Part shown: positions 32,436 to 45,400 of the stretch, in pieces
Layout of the letters: each line of letters begins with the position of its first letter
How positions within the stretch are numbered: position 1 is the first letter of the stretch
Notes under the pieces: model-generated
What the model saw: the letters and a program-made list of their open reading frames with translations, nothing else
Told to the model about the DNA's origin: nothing
Database searches by the model: none
Made by a program: the position numbers and the translations under genes
Source: Raphanus sativus
Taxonomy: Eukaryota; Streptophyta; Magnoliopsida; Brassicales; Brassicaceae
Assembly (NCBI RefSeq): GCF_000801105.2
Contig: NC_079516.1
Coordinates: 45,612,908-45,676,907 of the forward strand
Direction: 5' to 3'
Length of the DNA stretch: 64,000 bases

Positions 32436-34081
32436 ATCTGTGAATTTTTAGTTTGAGAATCAAAATTAAAACGCGTGTTTTAGAATAATCGTATTAATTT
32501 ATATAAACTTTGGTTATATGACTCCCCATAATTTGACATAATTTTTTATATAAATTATGGTTTGGCCTTTGACTTAAAAATAAACGATGTCAAAGATTTG
32601 TATAACAGAACCGGGTGAAGTAAAGTTCACTTAGGCACAAATCAAATGCATAGTATCATTAATGTTGCTTTCGTTTTGTACCAATTACAACATATACTGA
32701 TATTGATAGTCGTATTCGAGGAAAGTTCTCCTTGCATTGTAAGTTTTTAAGAACGAAGGTTAAATATAATAGGCATGGTTGTGTGCCTACAGCCTATATA
32801 TATGGGGTACACTAACATTTACAAAGGACACATGCAGGGCCATGTGAAGAGCTTTAAGCAAATTTAAGGCAACTGTTCTTCCGAGAATACCGTTAGTTAC
32901 TCTTTCTTTGATCTTTTTATTTATTTTTCGTTAATTACATTGACTCTCATTTTCTATTCATCATATTAATTACGCTATCACAGTTCAATTTGAGGTTAAT
33001 AGTATAGATGGCAATTTAGGGGTGGACAAAAAAATAAATCAAACCGACCCAACCAAATTCAAATCTAACCAAACCAAAATACATGTTCCAACAATTTTTT
33101 AAAAGTTTATCAACCCAAGTTATTCGGTTTTAAACTGAACCGAGCCGAAAAACCAAAACATTTATTTAATTAGATTATCTAAATATAATAATAATAATAT
33201 TAAGAGTTAGGATATTTAATATTTAAACCAAACATATAAACACAATTTATACATTTTATTTCTAAATAAATAGAAAACATATATTATGTTCGAAGATAAT
33301 ATAATAAAATAATAAAATAATTGTATTATATCTTTTATATTTTCATTGTAGGTTTGGTTTTCATTTAAATATGAAAATAATATTTAATGTCAAATTATGA
33401 TTTGTTATATGTATTATAAATTATATTTTTGTAACTAAATTATAACAAAAATTTAAATAAATTTGATTGAACTGAACAAACACAAATAAAACCAAACTGA
33501 ACAAAACTGAACTAAATCAACTTCTGTTGATTACACTTCAACAGTCCGTACCACAATTCTTTAAGACCAATTCAATTTTGTTTTAAGAAATTTTATGAGT
33601 TGTTCCGTTAATAAGTTAAAATCCCATAAAACAAGTCGGTTTTGTATAATTGCTTGCCTTCTGATCATTTCCTCTTTTTTTTTATCAAACCAGACTTTGC
33701 TCCAAAAGGTTTGATACTAGTAGTTGATTATTGTAAACTATATTTAGAGAGTAGTGATATACAGCTGAATAATCCCTCCTGTGCAAATGTTATTAAAGAA
33801 CTAGATGAAATGCAAGAATGGGCACACATCACATTTTGTATCCTGCATGTTTTTATAATAACTTACTTATCGTTTAGCGTAAAAACGTGCTACTGACCTC
33901 TCTTTTTAGCTATTTTTATTTATTAGCATTACTTTCAAGCTAAATTATTAAATATATATTATATGATTAATTATGTTATTACAAATAAGAAAAATATTAT
34001 AAAAAAGATTCTATATCCAACAATTCCACTATTTTACGAGAATATACGTCGATTTTGACATTCTAATCCTCTATATAAGAT
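32436..34081. other. Intergenic DNA with a decayed hAT-like element
   Basis: No gene seen. At 33013 TAGGGGTGGACAAAAAAATA starts a stretch rich in AACCAAA/GAACTGAAC, down to about 33530, the composition of hAT MITEs such as 35445-36109, but no matching right end or duplication is seen. Confidence 0.5.
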
Positions 34082-34086
34082 CTATA

Positions 34087-35182
34087 TATTGATAATGATG
34101 AGAGTAGATGATTAGAAGAATTGTATATTGACTCTCATAAGAATAATAGTTGGGATTACATACATATTTATACTAATGATATTTCCTAATCTATGTAGAT
34201 ACAAATATATGTAATATCTTATATAATAAATATACAATATTTATTATTAATATCTACGATGCTCTATATCCTTCTATATGTCCCCTCAATCTCAAGGTGG
34301 TAATGGAGTTGTAGTGGAATGGCAAGCTTGAGATTGACTTGTGGTAATTTGATTTGAGTACTTGGATCAAAGGCGGAAGATGGCTGTGTTATTGGTGAGG
34401 AGATGCATGGACGGCGATGTTGACGGTTGGAAATGCAACAGAGACCATAATCTCGTTTTGATGAGATGCTGAATTGGAGGAGAAAAAGCACTTTGGCTTG
34501 GGAACAAAACCATTTTTTTATGTTTTTTTTTCAATCCATAAGAAATATAGAATAAAAAAAACGTTCTGTTTTTTTTTTTTTTTTTAAAAGAAAAATAGAT
34601 TTAGAAGTCTTTGAAAGACTTGAATAATAAGAAGCTCCATTGCTTTAAAAGAAAAAAAAAAACAAAACAAGAAGCATTAAGCTTTGATTTTGAAAGTGAA
34701 GTCACAATGGCTTAATAAATGATAAAAATAAAAGTGAGCCATAAATATAAAGAAGCACTAGGCTTAGATCCAGAGGTCTATGATAGACTTGAATAACAAA
34801 AAATTCAATGGCTTAGATTCAGAGGTTCACATGAACATGAATGGTGGAAGCATACAACTTAACAGAAAATATAATAGAAGCTCAATGGCTTGAAATCAAG
34901 AAATAAAAATAAAGAAGCTCTATAGCTTGAAGAACATAAAAGAAAAACAGGAACGGAGCAGATCGTTAGATCATTATAGCTCTGATACCATATTGATAAT
35001 GATGAGAGTAGATGATTAGAAGAATTGTATATTGACTCTCATAAGAATAATAGTTGGGATTACATACATATTTATACTAATGATATTTCCTAATCTATGT
35101 AGATACAAATATATGTAATATCTTATATAATAAATATACAATATTTATTATTAATATCTACGATGCTCTATATCCTTCTATA
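34087..35182 (-). mobile_element. Miniature LTR retrotransposon, young, non-canonical ends
   Basis: Two LTRs of 192 bp (34087-34278 and 34991-35182) appear identical base for base. Read on the minus strand, the primer-binding site TGGTATCAGAGC (34979-34990, initiator tRNA-Met) directly abuts the left LTR, and a polypurine tract GAGATTGAGGGGACA lies before the right LTR. The duplicated target CTATA flanks the whole (34082-34086 and 35183-35187). The 712-bp interior has no long frame; AGAAGCTC/ATGGCTT motifs recur in it. Size and layout are those of a TRIM or deleted copia element that needs enzymes in trans. With these borders the LTRs start TATAGA and end CAATA rather than TG...CA. Confidence 0.9.
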
Positions 35183-35444
35183 CTATATGCGATGACATAC
35201 CATCGACTATGCTGAAAATCTTTTTATATATTTTTTAATAATTAATCTGCATAATTTATATTTTTGGAGATTTGAACCCCAAATTTTCTAATATAAAAAC
35301 ATTAATGATTTTTTAGTCAAACTGTTATACTAACAAACCCCTATACTAACGGAGCTTCCACGCAGACAGTCAAATTCTTAACTGATTTTAAATGAATTGA
35401 AATCGAAGAAATATCTTAATTACCCTGTAGCTTTATCTTGACCG

Positions 35445-36109
35445 TAGGGCTGGGCAAAAAATCCGAACCCGGAAAACCAAACCGAACCCGATCCGAAAAA
35501 GTAGCACCGAACCCGAACCGAAATTGATTAAATATCCGAATGGGTTCAAAATTTCGGTATTTAAAGAACCGAAACCGAACCCGATCCGAACCGAAGTATT
35601 TTGGGTACCCGAATGTATCCGAAATAAATTTATATACTTAAATATATACATTATATATATAATGTATATTAAAAATATATAAGATACCTTTAAGTTTTCC
35701 AAAATACTCAAAATATATGCAAATAGTCAAAAGTAAATGTTTAAAATATGTAAAATATACAGAAAACAACAAAAATAGTTAAATATCTATTGATTCTTTA
35801 TCTAAATATTCAAAGAAAACCAATTTATATGTTAAATTAAGGTATTTTGACATATATGTTATGAAACTTTATATGTAATATATTATCTTTCTTATAAATT
35901 TTGAAAATTTAAAGTATATAATGAATTTTGAAAATTTAAAAATATTTTAAGTGGGTTATCCGAACCCGAACCGAACCCGCAAAGATCCGAACCGAACCCG
36001 AACCGAAATTTAGAAATATCCGAATGGGGCTGAAATTTTTGACCCCGAAAACCCGAAACCCGAATGGACTGAACCGAAACCCGAATGGGTACCCGAACGC
36101 CCAGCCCTA
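35445..36109. mobile_element. hAT MITE with perfect 8-bp duplication
   Basis: 665 bp. Ends TAGGGCTGGGC and GCCCAGCCCTA are perfect inverted repeats, flanked by CTTGACCG at 35437-35444 and 36110-36117. Both arms are packed with CCGAACC-type units in one or the other orientation, and the centre is AT-rich. No transposase. Open frames read across the CCGAACC units are artefacts. Confidence 0.95.
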
Positions 36110-36117
36110 CTTGACCG

Positions 36118-37750
36118 AATCTTTCATTTGTATACTTGAAAATAATCCAGTACATAGATATGGTTAATCACAGTATCATATTACATTTATATGCACTAGT
36201 TTTTTTTTTTGTATACACTAGTTTCAAACCAATATTTTCTAATTTTTACATAATTGAATCCTGTCTTGTCAAAACTTGAACCGATATATTAACATATGTA
36301 CTTGTTGGATTTCTTTTTACCATAAGTTCATTTCTAAGGAAACACACAGATTTACAATGTCACCACCACAACTCTCCAAATCAACCAATCTAGAAAAAAC
36401 TGTTGCTTCAATAGGATATCACCCACCTACATCTCTCCTAACCGAAACAGAACCAAACAAGAATTTACAAAGCAGTCACCTAAAGTTAGATGAATTAGTT
36501 CGTTATATGGAATGTTAATCACCTAAACTTTAGCTAACCGAAATCACCAAAAAGAAGTATGAGTAGATTCTAGACTTTTACTTTTGTACTTTAAAGAGGC
36601 TCCATGCATATCTTTATAAGCGTGCACATATGCCTCAATTTATTCTCATCGTATTTCACACTCTTCCATTCTTCTTCAGTACAGCTATAATCATCAGTTA
36701 CTCCAAGACTAGTGTGTTTATATTGTGGAAAACCTTGCATAACCATATAGATTAGGCTTAGTGTTCGGTTTTCTATTTTTTTGGGTTTATTTTTTTGGTT
36801 TAAGGTCTTTCCATCCTGTAGATATAGAAAGTGTTAGGTCATTTAGGAAATTTGGTTCAGTTTCGATTAAGTTATTTCAATTTAATCTGGATAACAATCT
36901 TAAGAACCGGTTAATATCTGTTAAAACTTTGGGTCTACTTCAGTTCTATTTTTCAGGATGATTTCGGATAATCTACGTAAAATATTAGGATTTCTTTTCG
37001 ATAAAATATTAGTTAACTTTAGATAAAATTAGTATTGGGATTAAAATATTTGAATAATTTGATTTTTTTCAAGTAATTATGGTAACTTAAAATGGATGAA
37101 AATATCAGATAATTCATTTTTGGTATTTCAATTTATAATTAGTATTTTTTTAAACCTGATAGTACGTCTTAAACTAAATATAATTAATAGTTACTGGTAT
37201 ATAAACTATATTTTGTATATTCCGATACTTATTTGGTTTAAGATTCAGTTTCGATTTGGTATTATTTTTTGGTTCTAGAGACATAGAAAAGGTTTGGATA
37301 TTAGTAAACGATATTTTTGGTTCAGTTTTAGTTTGGTTTTTGATTCTCGGTTCATATGTCAATACCTAATATAGATCACAATGTTGCAAAAAAGAGAGTC
37401 ATAGAGATCATATTTTCCAGAAAAAAATGACATTCAATATAAAACTGGGCAATGGTCTTGAGTTTATAAGAAGAAAATACAAAGAAGAATATAGAGTAAT
37501 ATAATCAATCTTCCTAAGAAGAAATTCACATTTTGGAGTCTCTCAAATATTAATTAGCAATTCCAAGAAAAGAATGATGTAATAAAAATCTCTACTCCTT
37601 ACAAGAAGAAACTGTAAGTAAAAAGAGAAAAACCCATAAAAATTTCTCAAATATTAGAAGAAAAAAAACAGAACCAAGAAACCTTTTTCTTGCAAATCTC
37701 AAAACAATAGATATTATTTGTTTTGAAAATTTGTTTTGTCGTTGTTGGTT
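36118..37750. other. Intergenic DNA and 3' flank of the DUF868 gene
   Basis: No gene seen. From 36755 to 37350 the sequence is rich in TTCGGTTTT/TTTGGTT motifs, as in a decayed hAT-like MITE, but no reliable ends were found. The last 100 or so bases should be the DUF868 3' UTR. Confidence 0.5.
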
Positions 37751-38776
37751 TTATGTCTTACAGGCGTAAATGAGGAGAGAGAAATCAAGCTTGTCTTTGT
37801 CTTGTTCATCTTTCTGAACCACCTTCTCTTCCAACCAAAGCCTGCTACTGTCTAAACCATTCCTTGTCCTAAACATGAACACAGCTTTCCCACAACCTTC
37901 CGGACTACTAAAGAACCAATCATGAACATCCCACATGAGATCCACAAGCAACCCGTCAACGAAAATCGTCTGATTCCCTCTGAAATTCCATTGAAGCCTC
38001 CTCACTTTCGTAACCGTCTTCTTATCGATACAAACAGAGAGAACAGGGGAATGATGATGATGATGATGATGATGAGTGCTCTGCTTTAACCCCTCTGTTT
38101 TCTCTGCGTTACATCTGATGACGATCTCGTGTGAGTCTCCTGATTCAATGAACTTAGCCTTAGTCGAGTAAAAAGTGTTTCCGGAGAAGTACTCTTGTCG
38201 GGAAACCAGAGACTTTCCCGAGTCGAAATCGAAATCCAAACCCTTTTTCCTGAGAGTTTCTTCGGAGGAGTCTCCGAGAAAGAGACCTAGCTGAGCATCG
38301 ACGAGGAGGATGACGTAGAAGCCTTGGACCGGCTCAGGACTCAGATTAGAATCGTACTTGGCGGAAGAGAGATCCCAAGAAACCTCGATTCTACCGAGAT
38401 CGGAGTCGACTGATTTGTTTCCTTTCTTCTTACGGAAGAAGCGAGAAGAAGTGTTGAGTTTGAGAGATGTCCGAGGGTTTTGATCTTCGGAGGAAACAGA
38501 GATGCTGAGGCCACACTGTGGATGATGATGATTGTTCTTATTGTTGCACCATGTGACTTTGATGATGAGATGCTTGGAAAGTGAAGTGATTCTGTAGATG
38601 CTTGTGATGGAGGTTTGTATGGATGGTACGAGAGATGGAGAGATACAAGCGTTGCCGGTTTTGTATTTTGAACATGACAATGATAATGATGATGATGATG
38701 ATAACGATGATGGTGAAGATAATGGATGTGTAACGTTTATTGAGTTTTCGCTGAAACATGACACCAAATCTCTCAT
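37751..38776 (-). CDS. DUF868 family protein
   Basis: Single exon, 341 residues, matching Arabidopsis At2g27770. It starts MRDLVSCFSENSINVTHP, then has a Ser run, then the DUF868 core: ISPSLVPSIQTSITSIYRIT, KHLIIKVTWCN, KLNTSSRFFRKKKGNKSVD, FYVILLVDAQLGLFLGD, VRRLQWNFRGNQTIFVDGLL and DLMWDVHDWFFSS, ending FSLLIYACKT. Function unknown; related plant proteins are annotated only by the domain. An eight-His run (about residue 235) encoded by ATG/GAT-type repeats at about 38051-38074, and the Ser and Asn/His runs near the N-terminus, look like expanded simple repeats. The C/T-rich leader is at 38777-39050. Confidence 0.93.
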   Translation of the reverse strand: MRDLVSCFSENSINVTHPLSSPSSLSSSSSLSLSCSKYKTGNACISPSLVPSIQTSITSIYRITSLSKHLIIKVTWCNNKNNHHHPQCGLSISVSSEDQNPRTSLKLNTSSRFFRKKKGNKSVDSDLGRIEVSWDLSSAKYDSNLSPEPVQGFYVILLVDAQLGLFLGDSSEETLRKKGLDFDFDSGKSLVSRQEYFSGNTFYSTKAKFIESGDSHEIVIRCNAEKTEGLKQSTHHHHHHHHSPVLSVCIDKKTVTKVRRLQWNFRGNQTIFVDGLLVDLMWDVHDWFFSSPEGCGKAVFMFRTRNGLDSSRLWLEEKVVQKDEQDKDKLDFSLLIYACKT

Positions 38777-40154
38777 CTTTTCTTGGCTGCAATCTAATAA
38801 ATGTGAAATTTATGTGAAAAGAAGATGAAATTTATCAACTTGGATTTGTGTCTGTTTGCTTCTTGAGACAAAACAACAAGAGCGTTTTTATTCTTGTGAG
38901 GACTGAGGAGAGGACGAAGAAAAAGAATGAGAAGGCTGAAGATTGGGTTGCTTTTCTTTTTCTCTCTCTTCTTAGAGAGAGGAGAGAGGAGAGATGGATT
39001 AGGGTGTGACTGTCTGTGTGTGCAGTGGTGGTACCAAGAAGACTGCAGTTCAATATCTATAAGCCAAATTTAAGTACTGTTTTTTAGCTTTTGTTGTCTA
39101 ATTTAAGGGACTCACTTTTTTCTTTCTTATTTAAATTGTAATTATTAATGCTCTCTAATTTCTTTAAAAATTAGTACAAGTTTTATATGGGAATCGAAAT
39201 TTGGTTTTACTCAAATATAATTTTAGATAAATTTAGAAAAAAATTCTGAAGTTTCTATACTTTGAACCAAAGTGAAAAAATTGACATATAGTTTTAATTT
39301 CTGACCACAAAAATATATGGAATTGATGTTTTAAAATTTTCTTATTTTTAAAATAAATTCTACTATCATCTCTTCATATAATTACTTTTTAGTATCATAT
39401 TTTCATGTTATCAGTTTTAGTAGGAAATGAAGTTTGGAAGTTACAAACTATAATGAAAAAATTTCAAAGACTTAAAATGCGTATATGTTTCACTTAGTTT
39501 TTTTTAAATGCAATTTTCTCTATTTGTAATTGGAGATATTCTATTTTTTAATTTGAGGGATGTTTCATTTTTCTCCATCTTTGTTTATTGCAATATATAA
39601 TTTGTGTTGGTTTTATATCCGATATACCTTATGTATAACAAAAATTTAGGTGTAAAAAAGTCTACAATTAGAGAAATTCTTTTGATATTATATTCAAAGC
39701 AATTTTAAGTTAATACTCCCTATGTTTTATAATAATAGGTTTTATAATAAATGTCATTCTTGCATTTTTTTTGTTACACAAAAATGTTACTTTATAATTC
39801 TAATGCAAATTATACTTACTTTCAGCTGAAAATTAATTATAAATTGCATTGATTTTATATATAATTATATTTATCTCAAATACTGTTGGTCAGAAAAGTG
39901 TAATTAATAACAACTTATATATATTTCCATCACTCTTTGTAATCTGTGTGAAAAATTTTAAAATGAAACTTATTCAGAAATGGATGGAGTAAAAACATCC
40001 CTAGATTTATTAACATTTTGATACTGAATCTACTGCATGATTAAAAGAAAAACCGTTTTCGTATATAATTAATTGAAGGAAAGTTAATGTAAGTAATATT
40101 TGTGGTATGCGTTACTATTCATCTTTCCAAGATATCAGAGTCAAATATTGACAA
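38777..40154. other. DUF868 leader and promoter, then intergenic DNA
   Basis: A GA-rich stretch at 38890-39000 (plus strand) is the leader of the minus-strand DUF868 gene; CTTATAGATATTG near 39055 (minus strand) may serve as its TATA region. Beyond 39100 it is AT-rich with no gene. Confidence 0.55.
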
Positions 40155-40513
40155 CTAGGGTAAACTCGCCCTGCGGGCGAGTAAATAAATTAATATTATA
40201 ATTTTATAAAATGTTTTATTTATTTTTAACTAAAAATAGTATTAAGATTCATTAAAATTTACAAAACTTTTACTATTTATAAGAAATTATATACTTATCT
40301 AATTATTATAAACTTATATACAGTAAGTTACATAGATTTTTTTAAAATAACGGTGGAGAATAAGGAGAGTGTGAAACTACTTTTCTCTTATTTATATATT
40401 GTTTCAAGAAACGATTTTTCTTTAAACTAAGAATTTCATAACATAAAGAAATAACTTATTCAATATAACTTAACATACTTTAAATAAATAAATAGATTAT
40501 ATGAAACTATTGT

Positions 40514-40563
<50 letters not shown>

Positions 40564-42438
40564 ACGAAGTTAACTATATATATATATATATATGCATATG
40601 TTTGTTAGGATTTTATATGTATTATTATATATGGAAACGAAGTTGCCTATGTTATTAAAATTATTGATTAGAAATATTTTTTGGCAAAAAAAATTGAATA
40701 GAACTTTGGAAACCAAATATGTCCGACTAACATATAAAATATAATCCTTACAATAATTATATTATAGGCATAAATTATTTAATTTTATTATATATTTATC
40801 AATTTTAAATAAATATATACATATTAAATTATTTAAGCTCATATTATAATTACTCAGCATTCGTGTAGATGTGAACAATGAAGATATTCGTAACTGAATT
40901 TATATCTACTTACAAAATAAATTCTTGTTTAAAAATATAAAAAATTTAATTTATTAAATTTATTAAGAAAATTTCAGTTGAAAATATTAAAATATATCAT
41001 TTGAACTATTTAATAAGCAGTTTTAAATTTAAAATATTAAATAATAATAAATTAATGTGATGTATCATACTAATAAAAACATCTTTTACAATGTCGAGGT
41101 ATATTATAATACGAAAGTTTATTTAACCCGATTTGCTTAATTAATTAGTTTAGTCAATGAATCAAGTAACTTTTTAACCGAAGGATTCTATGTTTTCTAA
41201 AGAAACTGAAATGATCTGGTTTGCTTAACTAATTGGTTGAGTTAATGAATTAGTAAAATTTGAACCAAAGCGTTTCTTTGTCTTTGTAAGCGTGTGACAT
41301 GTTTACATGTGTGCTTACAAACCCAATTGTTTATAGTTTCCTTTTCCTTCGGAATTAACGCCGCCACCGTCATCATCGTCTTTCTCTCCTTCCCGTATTT
41401 TCTCTCCTCCTCCTTCTTTCTTGTCCTTCCTTCGCTTCTCTGCTCCGTATGTTACGCATATAAGAAATGGTGTTGTTACAAATCTTCGTGAAACCTCAAC
41501 GGAAAAATATTTCTTCTTGTGAGTTCATCCTCATCATCATTGATGTATCCTTCATTGTACTCCTACTCATAACCACCGCATCCAAATCCTCCCACAACCG
41601 TCACAACACACCACACCCCATCTGGAGACTCCTTCACCTCCTTTAGTCGCTCAGATCCGCCTCTCATGTAACGCCACACGATTTTCAGACCACTGCTTCT
41701 CTTCACACGGGTCGGGTCCCTCTGATTCTAAACCAAAATCTGTTTTGTACTGCTCACAAAGAGTAATCACTGCAGCACCGCGCCGAATTGACGGACGAAC
41801 ATCGCTGTGATGAGCGGAGAGGTCATGGGCGCAGATCTGGCTTATCATTACGATTGCATATCAGGTCCCAAACTGGAAACAACACGAAGCAAGTAGTCGA
41901 CACCATCACGTTAAATTCACCGAATATTTTGGAGAGCTTAAGATTGAGAAGCTTGAATTGATGGATTTGAGGGTATAGAACATACCTTTTTATAGTGGAG
42001 GATTCGGAAAAATAATTAATGGGCGATGCATTCAAGGAAAAATTGTGGTAGGAGTGGAGAGGATTGGTTAATGCATCGTTTGGTTTCATTGAGATTTTGT
42101 AACGCCTGAATATTAATAATGCCGGTGACGTGAATAGGTAAAGAAATCTGGTGGCGTTAAGAATTGACGGAGGCTACGGAGAATCCGAGGTTGGCTACGA
42201 AAAAATAGAAAACGACGCGTTTTAAGTCAGAGTTGCTTATTTTTCAGGCGGGCTTTACAAAGATTCATTTAAAAGTATGTGTGCAATCTAAAGCCCAAAC
42301 GAAATATAAATGGGAATAAATGAAACACAGAGTTTTGGCTAACGGGACACATGTCAGCACAGGAGAATGCGAGTTTATGACGTGGATGCTGAGTTGTCAT
42401 AGCTCAGGAGGGAGGAAACTGAACTTTATATAAATAGA
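40155..42438 (-). mobile_element. Helitron B, downstream member of a tandem pair
   Basis: Minus-strand Helitron of 2284 bp. 5' end TCTATTTATATAAAGTTCAG at 42438; 3' end CTCGCCCGCAGGGCGAG hairpin, then TTTACCCTAG at 40155 and a host T. Its 5' base follows directly after the CTAG of Helitron A. Inside are a TA microsatellite and a GC-richer segment at 41290-42110 with short open frames that I do not recognise (possible captured DNA). No helicase frame, so non-autonomous. Confidence 0.85.
40517..40559. repeat. TA microsatellite in Helitron B
   Basis: About 21 TA units, with a second shorter TA run at 40576-40592. Confidence 0.97.
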
Positions 42439-45400
42439 CTAGGGTAAGCCCGCCATACGGGCGGGAAACAGATCAGTAGATAATTTAAAATAGTCAGAGT
42501 AAATATTTAATATTAATTATTATCATTTTAAAATATACATATTTGTTAATTTTTATATGATATTTTTGAAAACTAAATAAACCATATTATTTGGATAATT
42601 GGTTATGCTTCTATGAAATAAATACTACTTATTACTTTTCTTAAGTATGATATTCTTTTGTTAAGAGGTTTAAACAATTTTATTTTGTTTAGTAATTTAT
42701 GTTTTAGTTATAAATTAATAATTAGATTTGGTATTACATCATTTCTTGTGATTTTCCTGGGTTGCATGACCAAAACAAATGAGTGAAATTATTATTATTT
42801 TTTTATGGTAGGAAAGAAACAAACTTGTAAATAGATTCATGTATTTTATATAATTTAATTTTATACATATTACTGGATTGTGATATATGTTTTACAAAAT
42901 TTAGTTTTCGGTAGGTTTTTGTTAGAACTTTATTTGAGTTAAAATATATTATTAATTATAAAATTATTTATGTAATATTAGATATTTATATTAAGTAACA
43001 GGAGATAACAGGAGGTAGAGGAATCTAATCTGATAGTTATCAATTTTGTTTACGCAGGAACACTGTTTTACATAAACGTGATTATTAAAAGGAGGTAACA
43101 TGAGCATGTCGTCAGTTGAAATGTAATTTATCGTATATGTTAATATTTTTTTTACAAAACAAAATATATAACTGTTAATATGGCAATTGACGTTGTTGTA
43201 GTTGGTTTGTTTGTATCAAGTTCAAATCACTGGATGGATGGTTAAAAATTAAGATCATATGCTTTGAAAATTGTCTTTGAGCTTTTGTAATTGGCTGTAC
43301 TTCTTAATTAATTATGTGTGTTTTATACATATAACGGAATGTGATTTTTGTTATGTGAATGCATTAGTGGAAATAACATGAGCTTTGTAGTTGGACTATT
43401 GTCGTGGCCTTTGATTCATATGATTTGTATATGCTAGTAGTATTTATTCATAGAGGCTATTTTGGTTTTTTTATATAATTTATAGTAGCAAGAATATTAG
43501 CTAAGAGAATTTACTCTCAGTTACTTTTTTTCTCTTTCCTGGGTTATTTTTCTCTGACATCTCTCTAACCTAATCGAAGCGTTTTAGCTCCGGCCGGCGG
43601 GTGGGTTCTTACAGCCACCGCCGGTCCGGCCTCTCTCCTTTCTCTTCCTGCTTTCCTTTGCGTTTTTTAGTTTATTCCTCTCGTCCTTTTTGGTTTTTTC
43701 TTTGTTTCCGGCGCCGCACCGTTTCGCGGTGGACGGCCGGCTCAAGTCTCCGTCGTTGCATCCATCAGATTAGGGTGAACGGTCGGCTCTCGGTTTCCGC
43801 GTCGGACGGTTCATGCGTTTTGACGGCGGCTCTGATGGAAGTTTTATGATGTTCTCTAGGTGTTTCGGTGTTGATGTGTGGTTTCGCTCCCGATTTGAGT
43901 TCCCAACGGACTATAGGTTCTAGCCAGTGAAAGAAGCGAGCGGAAGAAGATGGGTGGTTCTCGATGGTTCGGGATGAGATCTCGGGATAAACCCGATGAA
44001 GCTCTCCGGTTTATGGAGTTCAGGCGTAAGAGTAGTGGCAGGAAGGATCAGGATCCTGGCTCCGGCGTTTGTGTAGTGTTCCGGTGAAGCGGCGGTTGGC
44101 TTGCTCCGGTGTGGTCTCGTTGTCGGTGGAAGCGTAGCGGATGTGTGACGCGTGTGTCTCGCTGGGCGAGATATTAACACGTGTCCTCCGCGTTCTTCAA
44201 TGTTCTCGCGTGTTTTGGTGACGCGCTGGGTTTCGATACGCGTCCACCGATAGTTTCCTTGGTTTGGACCGTGCGTGGTCGTTTGGACAATTCGGGCCAC
44301 TGTTGGGCCTTTTTCATTTGTATGTATGTTTGTTTTTTTTGGGTCCCGATCTTGGGCTTGTGTTTGTATTTGTACTTGGGCTTCTAGCTTTTATCTATAA
44401 ATCTACTTAACGGAAAAAAAAATATTAGCTAAGAGAAATTATTTTATGCAATGAATTAGCAAGTGGGCCATAAAATAATAAAAAATTAAGTGTATTAATT
44501 TTGGTTTGTCTCGGTTAACCTAGTAAACCTAGAATCATGACAACAAATACAATCTATGTAGATTTTCTATTGTGTAAGGCCAGTGTTAGGATGCAAGTCT
44601 TACTTGTGCTTTAGAATCTAGTATAAATTAGATGATAAAGTGATGTATTCTATTCACTTTTTGTTGTTAAAGGATTAAATTTATTCACTTTAAAAAGGAT
44701 TATTTTTAGAACACACAACTAACTCTCTATACAAAAGTCAAAAAAGAAGAAAACAATTTTTAACTCTTTTAACTTTCATGTTTTCCGAATCGGATGATCA
44801 CCCTACAAAAAACGTGATTTGTATTTATAGTCATACCAGATTTTTCAAATCTTCTAAGATTAATTTTATACCAAAACCTTGATAAAAAACAGTAGGATAT
44901 TTGACACAGAAAGCCATTGATGATAGCTTTGGTCACATAGATGAATTTCTTCAATCCTGGTCGTAACTAAGAAAGACCCATTACAATTTGCAGGTCTTGG
45001 TGATAAAACATCAAACAAATCGTGTCTATTGGGATGATCTAATACTGGTAATGCAAAGGGACTGCATCGTTAGAGAATGCCATTACTATGTTTTTTTACC
45101 CAATACAGTCAACTGCATCTTATAAGTTTTTATTTTCTTTTGATAGCTATGTTCAATTAACATTATAACATATTTGGTCTGTACTTTCTTTTTCATATTT
45201 ATTTTTAATTTTATTATATGTGTTTTGATAGGAAGCGTATTGATGAAACCTAAAGGAAATCACAGAGCAAATCACGTTAGTCTAAAACATAACACTATGT
45301 TATACCAATTTCGGTTAACCGTTGTCGGTTAAGGTTTCACATTTTTTAATACCACCTTAATTTCTTTGTGCTTTAAGTTCTATCATTACCAACAGAGAAA

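Noticed and set aside
35433..36155. Two Phe/Gly-rich frames
   Set aside because: They are translations of the CCGAACC repeats of the hAT MITE.
38598..38828. Acidic Asp-rich small protein
   Set aside because: Antisense of the Ser/His-rich N-terminus of the DUF868 gene.
40501..40600. CRISPR-like or origin-like array
   Set aside because: It is a plain TA microsatellite in plant nuclear DNA.
43601..44387. Small Arg/Ser-rich genes in the 43.5 kb retroposon
   Set aside because: Both strands show similar-length frames without domains; the poly-A tail and target duplication explain the segment better.
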